Shown here piece by piece: positions 47,441 to 55,051 of a stretch of 64,000 nt of DNA. The stretch lies in contig NZ_SWDE01000006.1 of assembly GCF_013337185.1 (NCBI RefSeq), positions 1 through 64,000 of the forward strand. The letters run 5' to 3'. Made by a program: the position numbers and the translations under genes. Below the pieces are notes generated by a model that was not told the DNA's origin, searched no databases, and was given only the letters and a program-made list of their open reading frames with translations. The DNA is from Serratia proteamaculans. GTDB lineage: Bacteria > Pseudomonadota > Gammaproteobacteria > Enterobacterales > Enterobacteriaceae. Each line of letters begins with the position of its first letter. The stretch's first letter is position 1.

Positions 47441-48175
47441 CTACGCGGGTTTATGGGCAGCCAGAATAAAAATCATCGGGCGTTCTTTCTCTTCGTCCAG
47501 CGCGGGGGTTTCTGCGATTTGCTGCGCCGAAGGGCCCCATTCATTGAGATAACTCACGACAAAACCTTGCTGCACCAGCAGATTAAGGTAGCTGCCGAGC
47601 ATGCGGTGCTGCTTGATCACCCCTTCCGCCAACCAGTTTGAAATGCGTTGGCCTTCCTGCTGATAACCGTTGACCGGCCAGGATTTTTGCCCGTTCTCAT
47701 CCACCAACCAGCCCTGCTGTTTTGGTGCGGTGTAAATCGGGTGTTCGGCGGTAAAGATAAACTGTCCGCCCGGCACCAGCGCCTGATAAACCGTGGCGAA
47801 CAGCCGGGCCAGATCTTCGATGTAGTGCAGCGTCAGCGAGCTGTAGGCCAGATCAAAAGAAGCCGTTGGCAGTTGAAGCTGCTCCAGATCCTGTTGGCGG
47901 TATTCTATACCGGCATCCTGAGTCATCGCCCGTGCCTTATCGAGCATTTTCTCCGACAGATCCAATCCCAAAACGCTAGCGGCGCCTTGTTCACGCGCGC
48001 TGCGGCAGAACCAGCCATAACCACAGCCGAGATCGACCACTTTTTTATCCTGCAAATCCGGCAGGATGCTACGGATGGTTTGCCATTCCGGTGCACCGTC
48101 CAGCCCGTGCACCGAGCGGCTGAGCTGGGCATAGCCGTCGAAAAACGCCTGATTGTCATAAATGTTTTGTGTCAT
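47441..48175 (-). CDS. Class I SAM-dependent methyltransferase
   Basis: A 244-residue enzyme with SAM motif I KVVDLGCGYGWFCRSARE (near residue 44), an acidic LGLDLSEKML (post I) and LAYSSLTLHYIEDL (motif II/III region), the Methyltransf_11-type arrangement. Small-molecule substrate likely but unknown. It lies 33 bp after a LysR gene on the same strand and may be in its operon. Confidence 0.84.
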   Translation of the reverse strand: MTQNIYDNQAFFDGYAQLSRSVHGLDGAPEWQTIRSILPDLQDKKVVDLGCGYGWFCRSAREQGAASVLGLDLSEKMLDKARAMTQDAGIEYRQQDLEQLQLPTASFDLAYSSLTLHYIEDLARLFATVYQALVPGGQFIFTAEHPIYTAPKQQGWLVDENGQKSWPVNGYQQEGQRISNWLAEGVIKQHRMLGSYLNLLVQQGFVVSYLNEWGPSAQQIAETPALDEEKERPMIFILAAHKPA

Positions 48176-48208
48176 AACGACTCCTGTTTGAGTAAACCAC
48201 TCACTGCA

Positions 48209-49156
48209 CTAGACCAATCGATGTTCGTGCAGCTTGATGGTATTCATGATGCTGTCCATCATCACCTGCACCCGGTGGGGGAGCACGCCGCGTTGGCGGT
48301 AAATAAGATACGCCTGCATATCGATGCAGCGTTCGCGTTCAATGCAGGGCAGCAGCGAACCGGACTCCAGCGCCGAGGCCACCGAGTAATAAGGCGCATG
48401 AACAATCCCCAACCCCTGTTTGGCCAGTTCGACCGCCGGCAGAATATTGTCGCAGATGCTGGTGCCATTGACCTCCACCTGCTCCAACTGGCCCTGCAAG
48501 TTATAACAACTCCAGGTATTACGGCTGCCGCCCAATACCCGCAGGGTAATGCAGCGATGCTGCGTCAGTTCCGCCAGTTCGGTTAGCGGGGAGCGGGCAA
48601 TATAATCTGGTGAGGCAAACAGCCCGACGCGAAAACGGGTCAATGGCCGAGCAATCAGGCTTTCGTTTTGGGGCTGGAAGAAGCTAATCAGCAGATCGCA
48701 GTCGCTGTCGAAAACCGCGCCGTACTTTTTCTCACGCTCATCCGGGTTACGGGTGACCAGGTCGATAATCAGTTCGGGGGATTCTCGCAGCAGGGGCGGC
48801 AGAACATAACGGGTCAGGAAAGAATGAATGCCGATCGGCGCACCGAGCGTCACCATGCCATTCAGGCTTTGTTTATAGGTGCCGGACATATCGAGCAGGT
48901 CGTTATGCTCATCCAATAGCTGAGCGGCACGGCGTAAAAACTGCTCACCAAACTCGGTCAAAGACAGCGTTCTTGGGCTGCGTAGAAATATCTCCAGGCC
49001 AAGCCGCCGCTCCAGCGCCGTCAGGGTGCGCGACACATTGGATTGCGGCATATCCAACAGCTGTGCCGCCTTGCTGACGCTGGCGGTTTCGGCGATGGTG
49101 CGAACGATCCTGAGTTCATCGATCCTGAAGTCTTTTGCTTTCACGCGGTGAGCCAT
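48209..49156 (-). CDS. LysR-family regulator
   Basis: A 315-residue LysR protein with helix-turn-helix ASVSKAAQLLDMPQSNVSRT (about residues 24-43) and LFIRSPRTLSLTEFGEQFL-like follow-up. The ATG at 49156 is used; a TTG six codons earlier has no support. It is upstream of the methyltransferase gene on the same strand and divergent from the DUF3313 lipoprotein gene, so either could be its target. Confidence 0.82.
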   Translation of the reverse strand: MAHRVKAKDFRIDELRIVRTIAETASVSKAAQLLDMPQSNVSRTLTALERRLGLEIFLRSPRTLSLTEFGEQFLRRAAQLLDEHNDLLDMSGTYKQSLNGMVTLGAPIGIHSFLTRYVLPPLLRESPELIIDLVTRNPDEREKKYGAVFDSDCDLLISFFQPQNESLIARPLTRFRVGLFASPDYIARSPLTELAELTQHRCITLRVLGGSRNTWSCYNLQGQLEQVEVNGTSICDNILPAVELAKQGLGIVHAPYYSVASALESGSLLPCIERERCIDMQAYLIYRQRGVLPHRVQVMMDSIMNTIKLHEHRLV

Positions 49157-49281
49157 TCTGAGTTTGCATATCAAAAATGATATACATTTTTGCCGGTATT
49201 GTCATATGACTTATCACTGACCGGCGGGTATTCTTTTGGTCAATTATTTGCTATGCATTAAAATTGACATGGAAGATTATA

Positions 49282-49935
49282 ATGAAAATAACCTGCGCGA
49301 TAATTTTACCCGTGACGTTAACATTGGCCGCCTGCTCATCATCGGTCACTGAAAAAGAGAAATACTCGACGTTTCTGCCTAATTATAATGATATTACCAA
49401 GAGCCAATCGGCCTCCGGTAAGGACGTATTATATTGGAAGGATAAGAACGTTGATTTCTCCAAGTATAAATATCTGGTTTATCAGCCGATGATCTTTTTC
49501 CCACGGCCAAAACCTAGTGAGATGGTGAGCCAGCAGGCGCTCGATAATATCCTGGCTTATACCAACAGAGAATTCAAGAAAGCCATGGGTTCTCATTTTA
49601 TCCTGAAAAATACACCGCGTGAAAATACGCTGATTTTCCGTGGCGCCATCACGGCGATTGACACGCAGAAGAAGGGACTGCAGGTGTATGAGGTACTGCC
49701 GATTACGCTGCTGGTTGCCGCAACACAAAGCGTAACCGGCCACCGCACCATGGAAAGCGCCGTTTATATGGAAGGTGAGTTTATCGACGCTTCAACCCAC
49801 CAGCCGGTAATCAAAGTGGTGAGGAAGGCCTCCGGAGACAATCTGAATAATGAAAAGTCGCAGTTAAAAGTGGCCGATGTTAAAAATGCCATAGATACCA
49901 TTGCCAATGATATTAAAGAATATAAGACGTCATAG
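49282..49935 (+). CDS. DUF3313-family lipoprotein
   Basis: A 217-residue lipoprotein: hydrophobic residues 5-17 lead to the lipobox TLAAC (Cys19). The mature domain has DVLYWKDKNVDFSKYKYLVY and an AITAIDTQKKGLQVYEVLPI segment, typical of DUF3313. GGAAG lies seven bases before the ATG. It is followed within 40 bp by the yiaW-yiaV pair, so it may be the outer-membrane element of that system. Confidence 0.78.
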   Translation: MKITCAIILPVTLTLAACSSSVTEKEKYSTFLPNYNDITKSQSASGKDVLYWKDKNVDFSKYKYLVYQPMIFFPRPKPSEMVSQQALDNILAYTNREFKKAMGSHFILKNTPRENTLIFRGAITAIDTQKKGLQVYEVLPITLLVAATQSVTGHRTMESAVYMEGEFIDASTHQPVIKVVRKASGDNLNNEKSQLKVADVKNAIDTIANDIKEYKTS

Positions 49936-49975
49936 GCGTCGATAATTATTTTAGCCTTATTAACCAGGGTTTCGC

Positions 49976-50323
49976 ATGTTTCTAGATTACTTCGCTTTAG
50001 GCGTATTGATCGCCGTGTTTTTAATTCTGTTTTACGGCGTGATTATTATTCACGATATTCCTTATCTGCTGGCCAAAAAACGCCAGCACCCGCATCAGGA
50101 TGCCATCCATGTGGCGGGCTGGGTCAGCCTGTTTACCCTGCATGCCATTTGGCCACTGTTATGGATTTGGGCGACCTTATACCGGCCGGAACGGGGCTGG
50201 GGAATGAGCGATAAAGCTGAGCAACCTGATGTGTTGCAGGCGCGAATTAATCGGCTCGAAAGTGAATTGCAGCGTATGCAGACGCAGGTTGCAGATCAAA
50301 GCTCGTCGTCCAATAAAGGTTAA
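49976..50323 (+). CDS. yiaW: YiaW, DUF3302 membrane protein
   Basis: A 115-residue inner-membrane protein with two or three spans (YFALGVLIAVFLILFYGVII and GWVSLFTLHAIWPLLWIWAT) and a C-terminal coiled-coil tail (INRLESELQRMQTQVADQ). DUF3302 genes nearly always precede a YiaV-type adaptor, as here (8-bp gap). Function unknown; presumed partner of YiaV in an efflux-like complex. Confidence 0.86.
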   Translation: MFLDYFALGVLIAVFLILFYGVIIIHDIPYLLAKKRQHPHQDAIHVAGWVSLFTLHAIWPLLWIWATLYRPERGWGMSDKAEQPDVLQARINRLESELQRMQTQVADQSSSSNKG

Positions 50324-50331
50324 ACAACAGT

Positions 50332-51468
50332 ATGGATCTCTTAATTATTCTCAGCTACGTTGCGCTGAGCTACGGCGTATTCAAACTGTTCCGTATCCCG
50401 GTCAATAAATGGACGGTGCCGACGGCGGTGCTTGGCGGTATTTTCATTGTGGGTGCCTTAATCCTGGGCATGAATTACAACCATCCTTATACCTACCGGG
50501 CGCAGAAGATCGCGATATCCGTGCCGATCGTCCCGCAGGTCTCGGGGATGATTGTAGAAGTCACCGATAAAACCAACGTATTACTGCGCAAAGGGGAAAT
50601 TCTGTTTCGCCTTGATGATACCCGCTACCGCGCCCGACTCAACAAGCTGCAGGCGGAGCTTGCCGGTGCGCAGGCGGATGTACGCGGACGCCAGGCAACA
50701 TTGAATGAGTCTGCCGCGAATGTTCAGCGGGTAAATGCCGAGTATGAGCGAGCCCGCAAGGATTATCAGCGCTATGCCAAAGGCGCGACCATGGCAGTCA
50801 ACCCTTTTTCTGAGCAAGACATCAGCCATGCGCAGCAACAATACCAGGCACAATCCGCCGCGCTGCAGGCCGCCAGGGCTCAGCATCAGCAGGCGAAGGA
50901 ACAGCTTTCGGGCCACTTCAATGGTGAAGATGCCCATATCGCCAGCCTGAAGTCACAGATTGCAGAGGCCACTTATAACCTGGAACAAACCACTATTCGC
51001 GCACCCAGCGACGGCTATGTTACCCAGGTATTGGCCAGACCGGGCACCACGGCGGTGCGTTTGCCTTTCAAGCCGGTGATGATTTTTATTCCGCAGCAAA
51101 AACGGCAGGTGGTGGCGGTATTCCGGCAAAACTCGATTCTGCGCTTAACCGAGGGCGATAAGGCCGAGGTGGTATTTAACGGCTTGCCGGGTAAAGTCTA
51201 TGGCGGTTCGGTGACGCGGGTGTTGCCGGTGGTACCGGACGGTAGCTACCAGGCCAGCGGGGCATTGCAGGGGTTAAATGTCGGTGCCCAGCAGGAAGGG
51301 GTTTACGTGATGATTGATCTGGCCCCCAGCAAGGAACTCGACAAACTGCCCGATGGCGTAACGGCGCAGACTGCGGTCTATACCGAGCACTTTGAGCATC
51401 TTTCCATTATGCGCAAAGTCCTGCTGCGCATGACCAGCTGGATGCACTACCTGTATTTGGATCACTAG
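50332..51468 (+). CDS. yiaV: YiaV, HlyD/EmrA-type membrane fusion protein
   Basis: A 378-residue periplasmic adaptor. Two N-terminal membrane segments (about 5-15 and 28-48), then split lipoyl halves (VPIVPQVSGMIVEVTDKTNV and TIRAPSDGYVTQVLARPGTT) around a coiled-coil hairpin (about 105-210) and a beta-barrel. No ABC or MFS partner gene adjoins it; the transport partner is unclear, as for E. coli YiaV. Last gene before the island boundary. Confidence 0.88.
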   Translation: MDLLIILSYVALSYGVFKLFRIPVNKWTVPTAVLGGIFIVGALILGMNYNHPYTYRAQKIAISVPIVPQVSGMIVEVTDKTNVLLRKGEILFRLDDTRYRARLNKLQAELAGAQADVRGRQATLNESAANVQRVNAEYERARKDYQRYAKGATMAVNPFSEQDISHAQQQYQAQSAALQAARAQHQQAKEQLSGHFNGEDAHIASLKSQIAEATYNLEQTTIRAPSDGYVTQVLARPGTTAVRLPFKPVMIFIPQQKRQVVAVFRQNSILRLTEGDKAEVVFNGLPGKVYGGSVTRVLPVVPDGSYQASGALQGLNVGAQQEGVYVMIDLAPSKELDKLPDGVTAQTAVYTEHFEHLSIMRKVLLRMTSWMHYLYLDH

Positions 51469-51480
51469 CTGTTATCTGTT

Positions 51481-51504
51481 TTACAGACACAAAAAAGCCC
51501 GCAA
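51481..51504. repeat. 24-bp direct repeat, left copy
   Basis: TTACAGACAC... followed by AAAAAAGCCCGCAA is identical over 24 bp to 52277-52300. It lies 12 bp after yiaV. The left copy holds only the left arm of a terminator hairpin whose complete form is in the right copy; the right arm is replaced by the IS3-type end. The pair may be attachment-site-like or a result of a duplication. Confidence 0.7.
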
Positions 51505-51511
51505 CGTGAAT

Positions 51512-51613
51512 TGAACTGCACCCCAAAAGTTGGAGATCCAACTGAGTAAGGTGCAGTTTTTTATGGCAAAACCAAAATACTCCCTCGAAACCAGACTGGC
51601 AGTGGTCACGCAT
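51512..51613 (+). pseudogene. Clipped left end of an IS3-family element
   Basis: Starts with a TGAACTGCACCCC... terminal repeat and carries the first 17 codons of an IS3-type OrfA (MAKPKYSLETRLAVVTH, from 51563). After the 17th codon the similarity stops and the frame runs into unrelated sequence. The right end of the element is missing, so it cannot move. Its start codon is fused in frame to the region before the DUF6404-like gene, but that fusion is probably not translated. Confidence 0.7.
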
Positions 51614-51718
51614 ATTCTTCCTTTCATCTGCCTATTTTCGCTCATTTCACGCTATGGCTGCCTCTGGATAAGGCATATTATTAGACGGTCTTTATTGATA
51701 CCCAATGAAAGGATTCGG

Positions 51719-52069
51719 ATGATGGCATTTGAAGATAAGAAGAAAAAGGCAATAGCCCTGATGGAAGATAAAAAGATGTGGCGGAGCAATTATGCACCAC
51801 CGATCTTGCGCCTGTTTTGGAAAATGGGGGGTAAAATGCCACCGCCACCGTTTGCCCCCTTCTGGCTGAATACGTTGTTCTTCGCCGTCTGGTTCGGCCC
51901 TCTATGGGGCATTTTCATGTGGTTTAGTAGCTGGAAAAATCAAGGCTTAAGCGTATTGCTTGCGGTGTTTACCGCCCTCTTTGCCGGTTTGCTGTTTGGT
52001 TTATTCATGGCGCTAATTCACTCTTGGCGCAAGCGGGCCAACAAACTGCCTGACTGGAAGAGTCTCTAA
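51719..52069 (+). CDS. DUF6404-like small membrane protein
   Basis: A 116-residue protein (two adjacent ATGs, 51719 and 51722; AAAGGA about seven bases upstream). A charged N-terminus with FEDKKKKAIALMEDKKMWRS is followed by APPILRLFWKMGGKMPPPPF and two membrane spans (FWLNTLFFAVWFGPLWGIFM and LSVLLAVFTALFAGLLFGLF). I take it as the DUF6404 type. The in-frame extension to 51530 belongs to the IS remnant and is rejected as the start. It lies between the two 24-bp repeats. Confidence 0.72.
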   Translation: MMAFEDKKKKAIALMEDKKMWRSNYAPPILRLFWKMGGKMPPPPFAPFWLNTLFFAVWFGPLWGIFMWFSSWKNQGLSVLLAVFTALFAGLLFGLFMALIHSWRKRANKLPDWKSL

Positions 52070-52080
52070 CAGGGCAATAA

Positions 52081-52173
52081 TCTGAACGCCAATCGGAGCT
52101 GCGGAGAAGTCCGATGCTACGGATGCAGGTTGCTAACGAACTGAAGGAAAAACGCCAGCGCTTGCAACAATAA
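52081..52173 (+). pseudogene. Possible C-terminal remnant of a mobile-element protein
   Basis: Thirty codons between two stops encode RQSELRRSPMLRMQVANELK followed by EKRQRLQQ and a stop. The highly basic, helical end looks like the tail of a longer coding sequence, perhaps a recombinase or phage protein. There is no start context. Low certainty. Confidence 0.3.
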
Positions 52174-52276
52174 GGGGCCACGCAGCCCGTTGTGTACCCA
52201 TTCTTGGCATACGGTTATGGCATACATTTCCATGCATACCAATAACTCCAATATTTATCAGGATATTCTCGGACTA

Positions 52277-52300
52277 TTACAGACACAAAAAAGCCCGCAA
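52277..52300. repeat. 24-bp direct repeat, right copy
   Basis: Identical to 51481-51504 over 24 bp. Here the repeat continues into an intact hairpin (52291-52321). Confidence 0.7.
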
Positions 52301-52321
52301 ACCTAGGTGGTATGCGGGCTT
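52291..52321. terminator. Terminator hairpin at right repeat
   Basis: AAGCCCGCA pairs with TGCGGGCTT over 9 bp with a 13-nt loop. A run of T residues follows on the minus strand (AAAAAA in the plus strand), so it most likely ends the minus-strand gene at 52514-53209. On the plus strand only CTTTCC follows. Confidence 0.65.
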
Positions 52322-52513
52322 TCCGTACTTCTCCGGACTTATCTGGTAATACCCGGATCATCATTTGGGGCTGGGGGAATCTGAATAAATCGATTAGTCT
52401 GTTGTAATCATTGATGAAAATCGAGTTCAGATTTGTTGGGTATACCTAAACGTATACCAATGCAGGAAAGTGACACCGATTTAGAGGGGGATTTTAGAAT
52501 CTGGTACCACCAA

Positions 52514-53209
52514 TTAGCGCCTTTTTTCCCATGCTTGCTTGATGAGCTGCACATCAGGTTTGAAGCGCGACATGTGGCGGATACCTACCACAGGCACATC
52601 GAATTGCTTAAACCGTGCTGTAAAGCAGAACGTGGAGTAGTAGCGGTTTCGGCTTATGTACTCGGGTTCATCGCCATCGCCGAATGCTTTTAATAGCAAG
52701 CGAGCTGCTGAGTGAGAGTTCATTCCGTTACTGTAAGCAATAATTAGCTCAGGTTTGCATAGGGGGACGGTAACGTTTTCAAAGAAACTCATTGATTTTT
52801 CAATCAGTCGATCCAAACTGCCAATCGCGCTCTCTTGAGCACATTTTTTGAGCGACAGGGCATCTTTAGAACACATGAGTAGTGCATTGGTATAGACAGT
52901 ATCTTGCCATCTAAAGCCTAGCTGTTCAGGGACTGATTGCAGGCGGTTTGCCAAATGTTTGATACCCCATTCACCTTCAGTACCGGCCTGAACATTAGAG
53001 AAATAAGGTGAATTAAAGCCGCTTATCACTGCTTCAGCATTTGTAAAACCGTCATCCGCAGATGAACCATTGAACCCAACCATGATTAAACGCTTTCTTG
53101 CTGGCTTGGCGGCCAGTAATTCGAAGGAACAGTCATAAGGGCGGCCGGGGAGTTTGCTTAAACCATGCCGCTCTAATCCTTCCATAATTATTTTCTTGGT
53201 CGTTTCCAT
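52514..53209 (-). CDS. Unknown 231-aa protein, uracil-DNA-glycosylase-like motifs
   Basis: A soluble protein I do not recognise by family. Its motif order resembles the uracil-DNA-glycosylase superfamily: RLIMVGFNGSSADD (near residue 40, like the GxNxS water-activating loop), DTVYTNALLMCSK (near 103), a strand-plus-helix CKPELIIAYSNGMNSHSAA (near 155), and a late VPVVGIRHMSRF (near 205, like the HPS/HxSR loop). It could be a base-excision or nucleotide-binding enzyme of that fold. It lies alone at the edge of the defence island and reads toward the core. Codon use is more AT-rich than the core. Confidence 0.6.
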   Translation of the reverse strand: METTKKIIMEGLERHGLSKLPGRPYDCSFELLAAKPARKRLIMVGFNGSSADDGFTNAEAVISGFNSPYFSNVQAGTEGEWGIKHLANRLQSVPEQLGFRWQDTVYTNALLMCSKDALSLKKCAQESAIGSLDRLIEKSMSFFENVTVPLCKPELIIAYSNGMNSHSAARLLLKAFGDGDEPEYISRNRYYSTFCFTARFKQFDVPVVGIRHMSRFKPDVQLIKQAWEKRR

Positions 53210-53304
53210 CTTAGTGGTTACCCCTTAAATGAGTCTGTTTTTGGCTCTGCCCCATGATAGATCCAATCCGTCATCTCACTCAGAAAAAAAAGATTTATAG
53301 AAAA

Positions 53305-53410
53305 ACTGGTCACACTGTTCACTTTTGGTTTTAGTTGTTTTAAAACAATGAATTAACTGGTGATTAGTCGGTGATGAGTTTGCCCTGACTGGTCACTTAC
53401 CGTGAACAGT
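53305..53410. repeat. Cluster of ACTGKTCAC-type words (iteron-like)
   Basis: ACTGGTCAC at 53305-53313 abuts ACTGTTCAC at 53314-53322; ACTGGTGAT is at 53356-53364, ACTGGTCAC at 53388-53396, and the inverted form GTGAACAGT at 53402-53410. The GTGAACAG core recalls the type I iterons bound by the P4-phage alpha replication protein. No such gene is in the window. Confidence 0.45.
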
Positions 53411-53450
53411 CAGCCCCAAAAAGGCAAAATGCCGACTTGAACCGATTATT

Positions 53451-53671
53451 GAGTTACTTTTCACTATGATGTCGGTGATTTCTGCTGTCGCAGAATTTGA
53501 GCGGGATCTGTTGCTTGAGCGCACGCACTCAGGTATTGCGAGGGCAAAACAGCTGGAAAGCGATTTGGTCGTCCTTCAGCACTGAATGAAGAACAGCAAC
53601 TTACTGTGATTATACGTATAAACACCGGGATCAGTATCAGCGCCTTTGCACGGGAATTTGATAACACCTGA
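53451..53671 (+). pseudogene. Frameshifted serine recombinase (resolvase/invertase) fragment
   Basis: The frame from 53451 reads [20 protein letters not shown], then [13 protein letters not shown], the E-helix region of small serine recombinases. Near 53548 one base is missing; in the shifted frame the sequence goes on [20 protein letters not shown] and ends with a helix-turn-helix-like [11 protein letters not shown] and TGA (53671). The catalytic N-terminal domain is absent. It is a relic of a transposon or phage. Confidence 0.75.
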
Positions 53672-54017
53672 TAAACAATACTCTGGGTTAACAGGTTGCT
53701 ATGTGCCAGAAGCAAACCCTGCGAGCATCATTGTGTAGTAAACGGGTATTACCATATCTCCAACCTTTATTAATCAGGCTTTTTATAAATAGGTTTTTAG
53801 TAATGTGATGCTCTCCCAAGTTAAAGGCAGCAGTTAGAAGTATGATGCTGGCTGGATTGTGGCAGATGCCCATTACATCGCTGCAAAAATGACCAAGCCC
53901 AACAAATTTAACAAGATATCCGAGAAACCACGTTATTTGAGATTTTCATTTACCTGTTGGAGTGATTTAATCGAGTCTCAATTTATTTAGGATACCTGTA
54001 GCCTCGGGATTGCTTAG

Positions 54018-55049
54018 ATGCAATATTTTGAAGTGGATACGTTTTATGACGAGGTCCCTACATGGGCTGCTACTGCTCTAAGTCTGGGCTATCGGTGGAA
54101 CCTAGGTTGCGGTAATGCTCGTCGGATCGGTCTGTTGTCTATGCCGTGCGAGTCGGAGGCTGCTGGTCTTATCGCTCTGGGCGCCCTGCGGAATGATCTG
54201 GAGCGTACGACGGCAAACCACGTGGATATGCACTTCGATTTTCTGCTGCGAACATGCCACGAGCGTATTGCCGCGAAGGTGCGATGCGGGGCCCATCCTG
54301 AAGAGCTCTCGTGGGATGTGCGTGACTCCGTTGACGATACTCGCTGGCGTTTTGTTGCCTTTAATGGCGAGTTAGATGCCATTGTTCTCGAGAAAGCTAC
54401 ATACCGGCCTTTTGTCAAAAGGAAGGGCAAAAGCATCCCTAATCCGCACGGGGTCTGCACCTGTTACATCATGCGTGGCAACGCCATCCGCTGGCAGTTG
54501 CGCGATTGCCCCTTGCCGCAGTTACCTCATGACGGGAAGGGGCTGGAATACTCCGAGTATCGCGATCTCCCGGGATGCGCCGGCCCTATCTTGGAAGCAA
54601 ATCTGCGTCAGTCCTATGATGGCCTAGTCTTGGTTGGGCAGGGGGGGGCGCGTGACTCCAGTTATATGCAGAAGCTTTATGCTGCGGGTTTCGCAACAGC
54701 TGACCGCAGATTTTCGCTGGGCGATCTGCTGACTCTGCATCACACTGAGCGGCAATACATACGGCGCCTTCGCTTCCTCAACGAGAGAGTGCATCAAGAC
54801 GAGGCCATACATGCGGCCTGGTTAGTGGTGGCCGATGGCATATCGGCGCTGCTCTGTGCGGAGAAACTGTTCCCTTCGAGCGACATCATTGGTGTCTGCA
54901 ACCGTGATGCATCTGTCGAGTCGATCCTCCAGCTCAAGGACTGGTTGAATAATATCAGCCGCTACTACAAAGATAGGGACGCCAGCAATTGTCTGTTGGG
55001 TGAAATGCAAACCGGAATGCAGCTGCGCGTGCTGCAACGAAGGATGTGA
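54018..55049 (+). CDS. Unknown 343-aa protein, first gene of DISARM-like operon
   Basis: I do not recognise this protein. It appears soluble, with no signal peptide or membrane span. Visible features: an aromatic-rich front (MQYFEVDTFYDEVPTWAATA), a Cys-containing middle (GVCTCYIMRGNAIRWQLRDC), a glycine-turn segment LVLVGQGGARDSSYMQKLY, and a helical, charged C-terminal third (LLTLHHTERQYIRRLRFLNE, then AAWLVVADGISALLCAEKLF). No nucleotide-binding loop or nuclease motif is evident. It opens a coupled five-gene operon with a NERD-helicase, DrmA- and DrmB-like genes, so a role in that defence complex is inferred. Its stop overlaps the next gene's GTG; the alternative ATG follows at 55052. The start has only a weak GGGA site. 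Confidence 0.8.
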   Translation: MQYFEVDTFYDEVPTWAATALSLGYRWNLGCGNARRIGLLSMPCESEAAGLIALGALRNDLERTTANHVDMHFDFLLRTCHERIAAKVRCGAHPEELSWDVRDSVDDTRWRFVAFNGELDAIVLEKATYRPFVKRKGKSIPNPHGVCTCYIMRGNAIRWQLRDCPLPQLPHDGKGLEYSEYRDLPGCAGPILEANLRQSYDGLVLVGQGGARDSSYMQKLYAAGFATADRRFSLGDLLTLHHTERQYIRRLRFLNERVHQDEAIHAAWLVVADGISALLCAEKLFPSSDIIGVCNRDASVESILQLKDWLNNISRYYKDRDASNCLLGEMQTGMQLRVLQRRM

Positions 55050-55051
55050 CC

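Larger units (their letters stand above)
52070..52513. other. Gene-free stretch with repeat and terminator
   Basis: Apart from the 30-codon remnant, this 444-bp gap holds several GGCATAC/CATACC words (52207-52243), the right copy of the 24-bp repeat and the complete terminator hairpin. I see no gene in the last 190 bp, which run AT-rich up to the convergent 231-residue gene. Confidence 0.5.
53210..54017. other. Degenerate AT-rich spacer before the defence operon
   Basis: About 800 bp without an intact gene. It holds five ACTGKTCAC-type words (53305-53410), a frameshifted serine-recombinase fragment (53451-53671), and near 53838-53991 a stop-to-stop frame (containing WIVADAHYIAAKMTKPNKFN) that looks like a torn gene tail of unknown origin. 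The promoter of the downstream operon should lie in the last 100-150 bp, but no clear -35/-10 pair was found. Confidence 0.55.

Noticed and set aside
47648-48586. 312-codon frame spanning antisense of the methyltransferase and LysR genes
   Set aside because: It crosses two real genes on the opposite strand and has no domain or start context.
52433-52693. 86-codon frame at the island edge
   Set aside because: Mostly antisense to the 231-residue gene; only the first 80 bp lie outside it and they look degenerate.
53688-53873. 61-codon minus-strand frame in the degenerate spacer
   Set aside because: No start context or family traits; the surrounding DNA is full of relics.
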